This document shows, piece after piece, positions 34,082-34,204 of a DNA stretch of 34,204 nt (positions within the stretch are counted from its first letter, which is position 1; every line of letters starts with the position of its first letter). Made by a program: the position numbers and the translations under genes. The stretch is from Bacteroidota bacterium (GTDB lineage: Bacteria > Bacteroidota > Bacteroidia > Bacteroidales > VadinHA17), in contig DRFJ01000041.1 in NCBI GenBank assembly GCA_011050615.1, positions 1 through 34,204 on the forward strand. The letters are read 5' to 3'. The notes under the pieces are model-generated. The model ran no database searches and had not been told where the DNA came from. It saw only the letters and a program-made list of their open reading frames with translations.

Positions 34082-34204
34082 TGTTACATATCAATAAAAG
34101 TGAGCCAGTTTTTCTCAATAAAATTGAGCCACTATAAAAATAGAACTAATTTTTAAATGTATTTTCATCAGGTTCATTAATTTCTATTGATTCTTCTTTG
34201 TAAT
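34082..34204 (-). mobile_element. Terminus of a probable IS21-like insertion sequence (partial)
   Basis: Two 19-base direct repeats, 34091-34109 and 34115-34133, agree at 17 of 19 positions, with a 24-base period and the core TGAGCCA. Multiple direct repeats at the ends with a TG-starting tip (TGTTACATATC from 34082) are typical of IS21-family termini. A minus-strand gene ends 13 bases inside the second repeat, as expected at the istB end. The rest of the element lies outside the window, so family and boundary remain provisional. Confidence 0.5.
34146..34204 (-). CDS. C-terminal end of a gene inside the putative IS (probable IstB-like helper; partial)
   Basis: On the minus strand an open frame enters from the window edge and gives 18 residues, 'YKEESIEINEPDENTFKN', then TAG. 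The other two minus frames are closed by stops. It is far too short to identify by itself; the IstB suggestion rests only on its position next to IS21-like terminal repeats, where the second gene of such elements ends. Confidence 0.35.
   Translation of the reverse strand, partial: YKEESIEINEPDENTFKN

Overview
The window comes from a member of the Bacteroidota, probably in or near the Bacteroidales/Marinilabiliales; the exact lineage cannot be read from this stretch. The support is: a type IX secretion (T9SS) cargo protein with a type B (gliding-motility-associated) C-terminal domain, a PorP/SprF-like outer-membrane protein, a fused SecDF, a one-component-style propeller/Y_Y_Y sensor, a LYS9-type saccharopine dehydrogenase, and several promoters of the Bacteroidota TAnnTTTG -7 type.

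Layout. 1-9709 (+) is a compact cassette: the end of a very large repeat-containing secreted protein (5' end outside the window), a PorP/SprF-like protein, a PD40 beta-propeller protein with two PKD domains, an unrecognised secreted protein, and a membrane sensor that joins a periplasmic propeller to a cytoplasmic SpoIIE-type phosphatase. 9722-13236 (-) is a probable operon read as RsuA/RluB-type pseudouridine synthase, Era, Der and a small lipoprotein. 13424-14809 (+) is a phosphoglucosamine/phosphomannomutase. 14999-19391 (+) is a tripartite exporter operon (membrane-fusion protein, MacB/FtsX permease, TolC-like channel) that has no ATPase gene of its own. 19472-25 kb (+) carries fused SecDF, TatA, a sodium/calcium exchanger-like protein, a LolD-like ATPase, a TIGR02757/DUF2400 protein and a tRNA1(Val) methyltransferase. 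A saccharopine dehydrogenase (-) converges on this cluster and is divergent from mutS (+, 27532-30147).

The right end is more fluid. It holds a decayed cation:proton antiporter with a leftover RCK/TrkA-C fragment (30235-31024, -), an intact SLC12-like transporter (31052-33271, -), tRNA-Gly(GCC), tRNA-Leu(TAA) with a strong terminator after each, and finally what looks like the terminus of an IS21-like insertion sequence running off the window edge, with the last codons of a minus-strand gene inside it.

The candidate for a little-described system is the 1-9.7 kb cassette: a cargo adhesin-like protein, its likely outer-membrane partner, a surface/periplasmic propeller-PKD protein, a secreted protein of unknown family and a dedicated phosphatase-type sensor, all in one direction with 1-31 base gaps.
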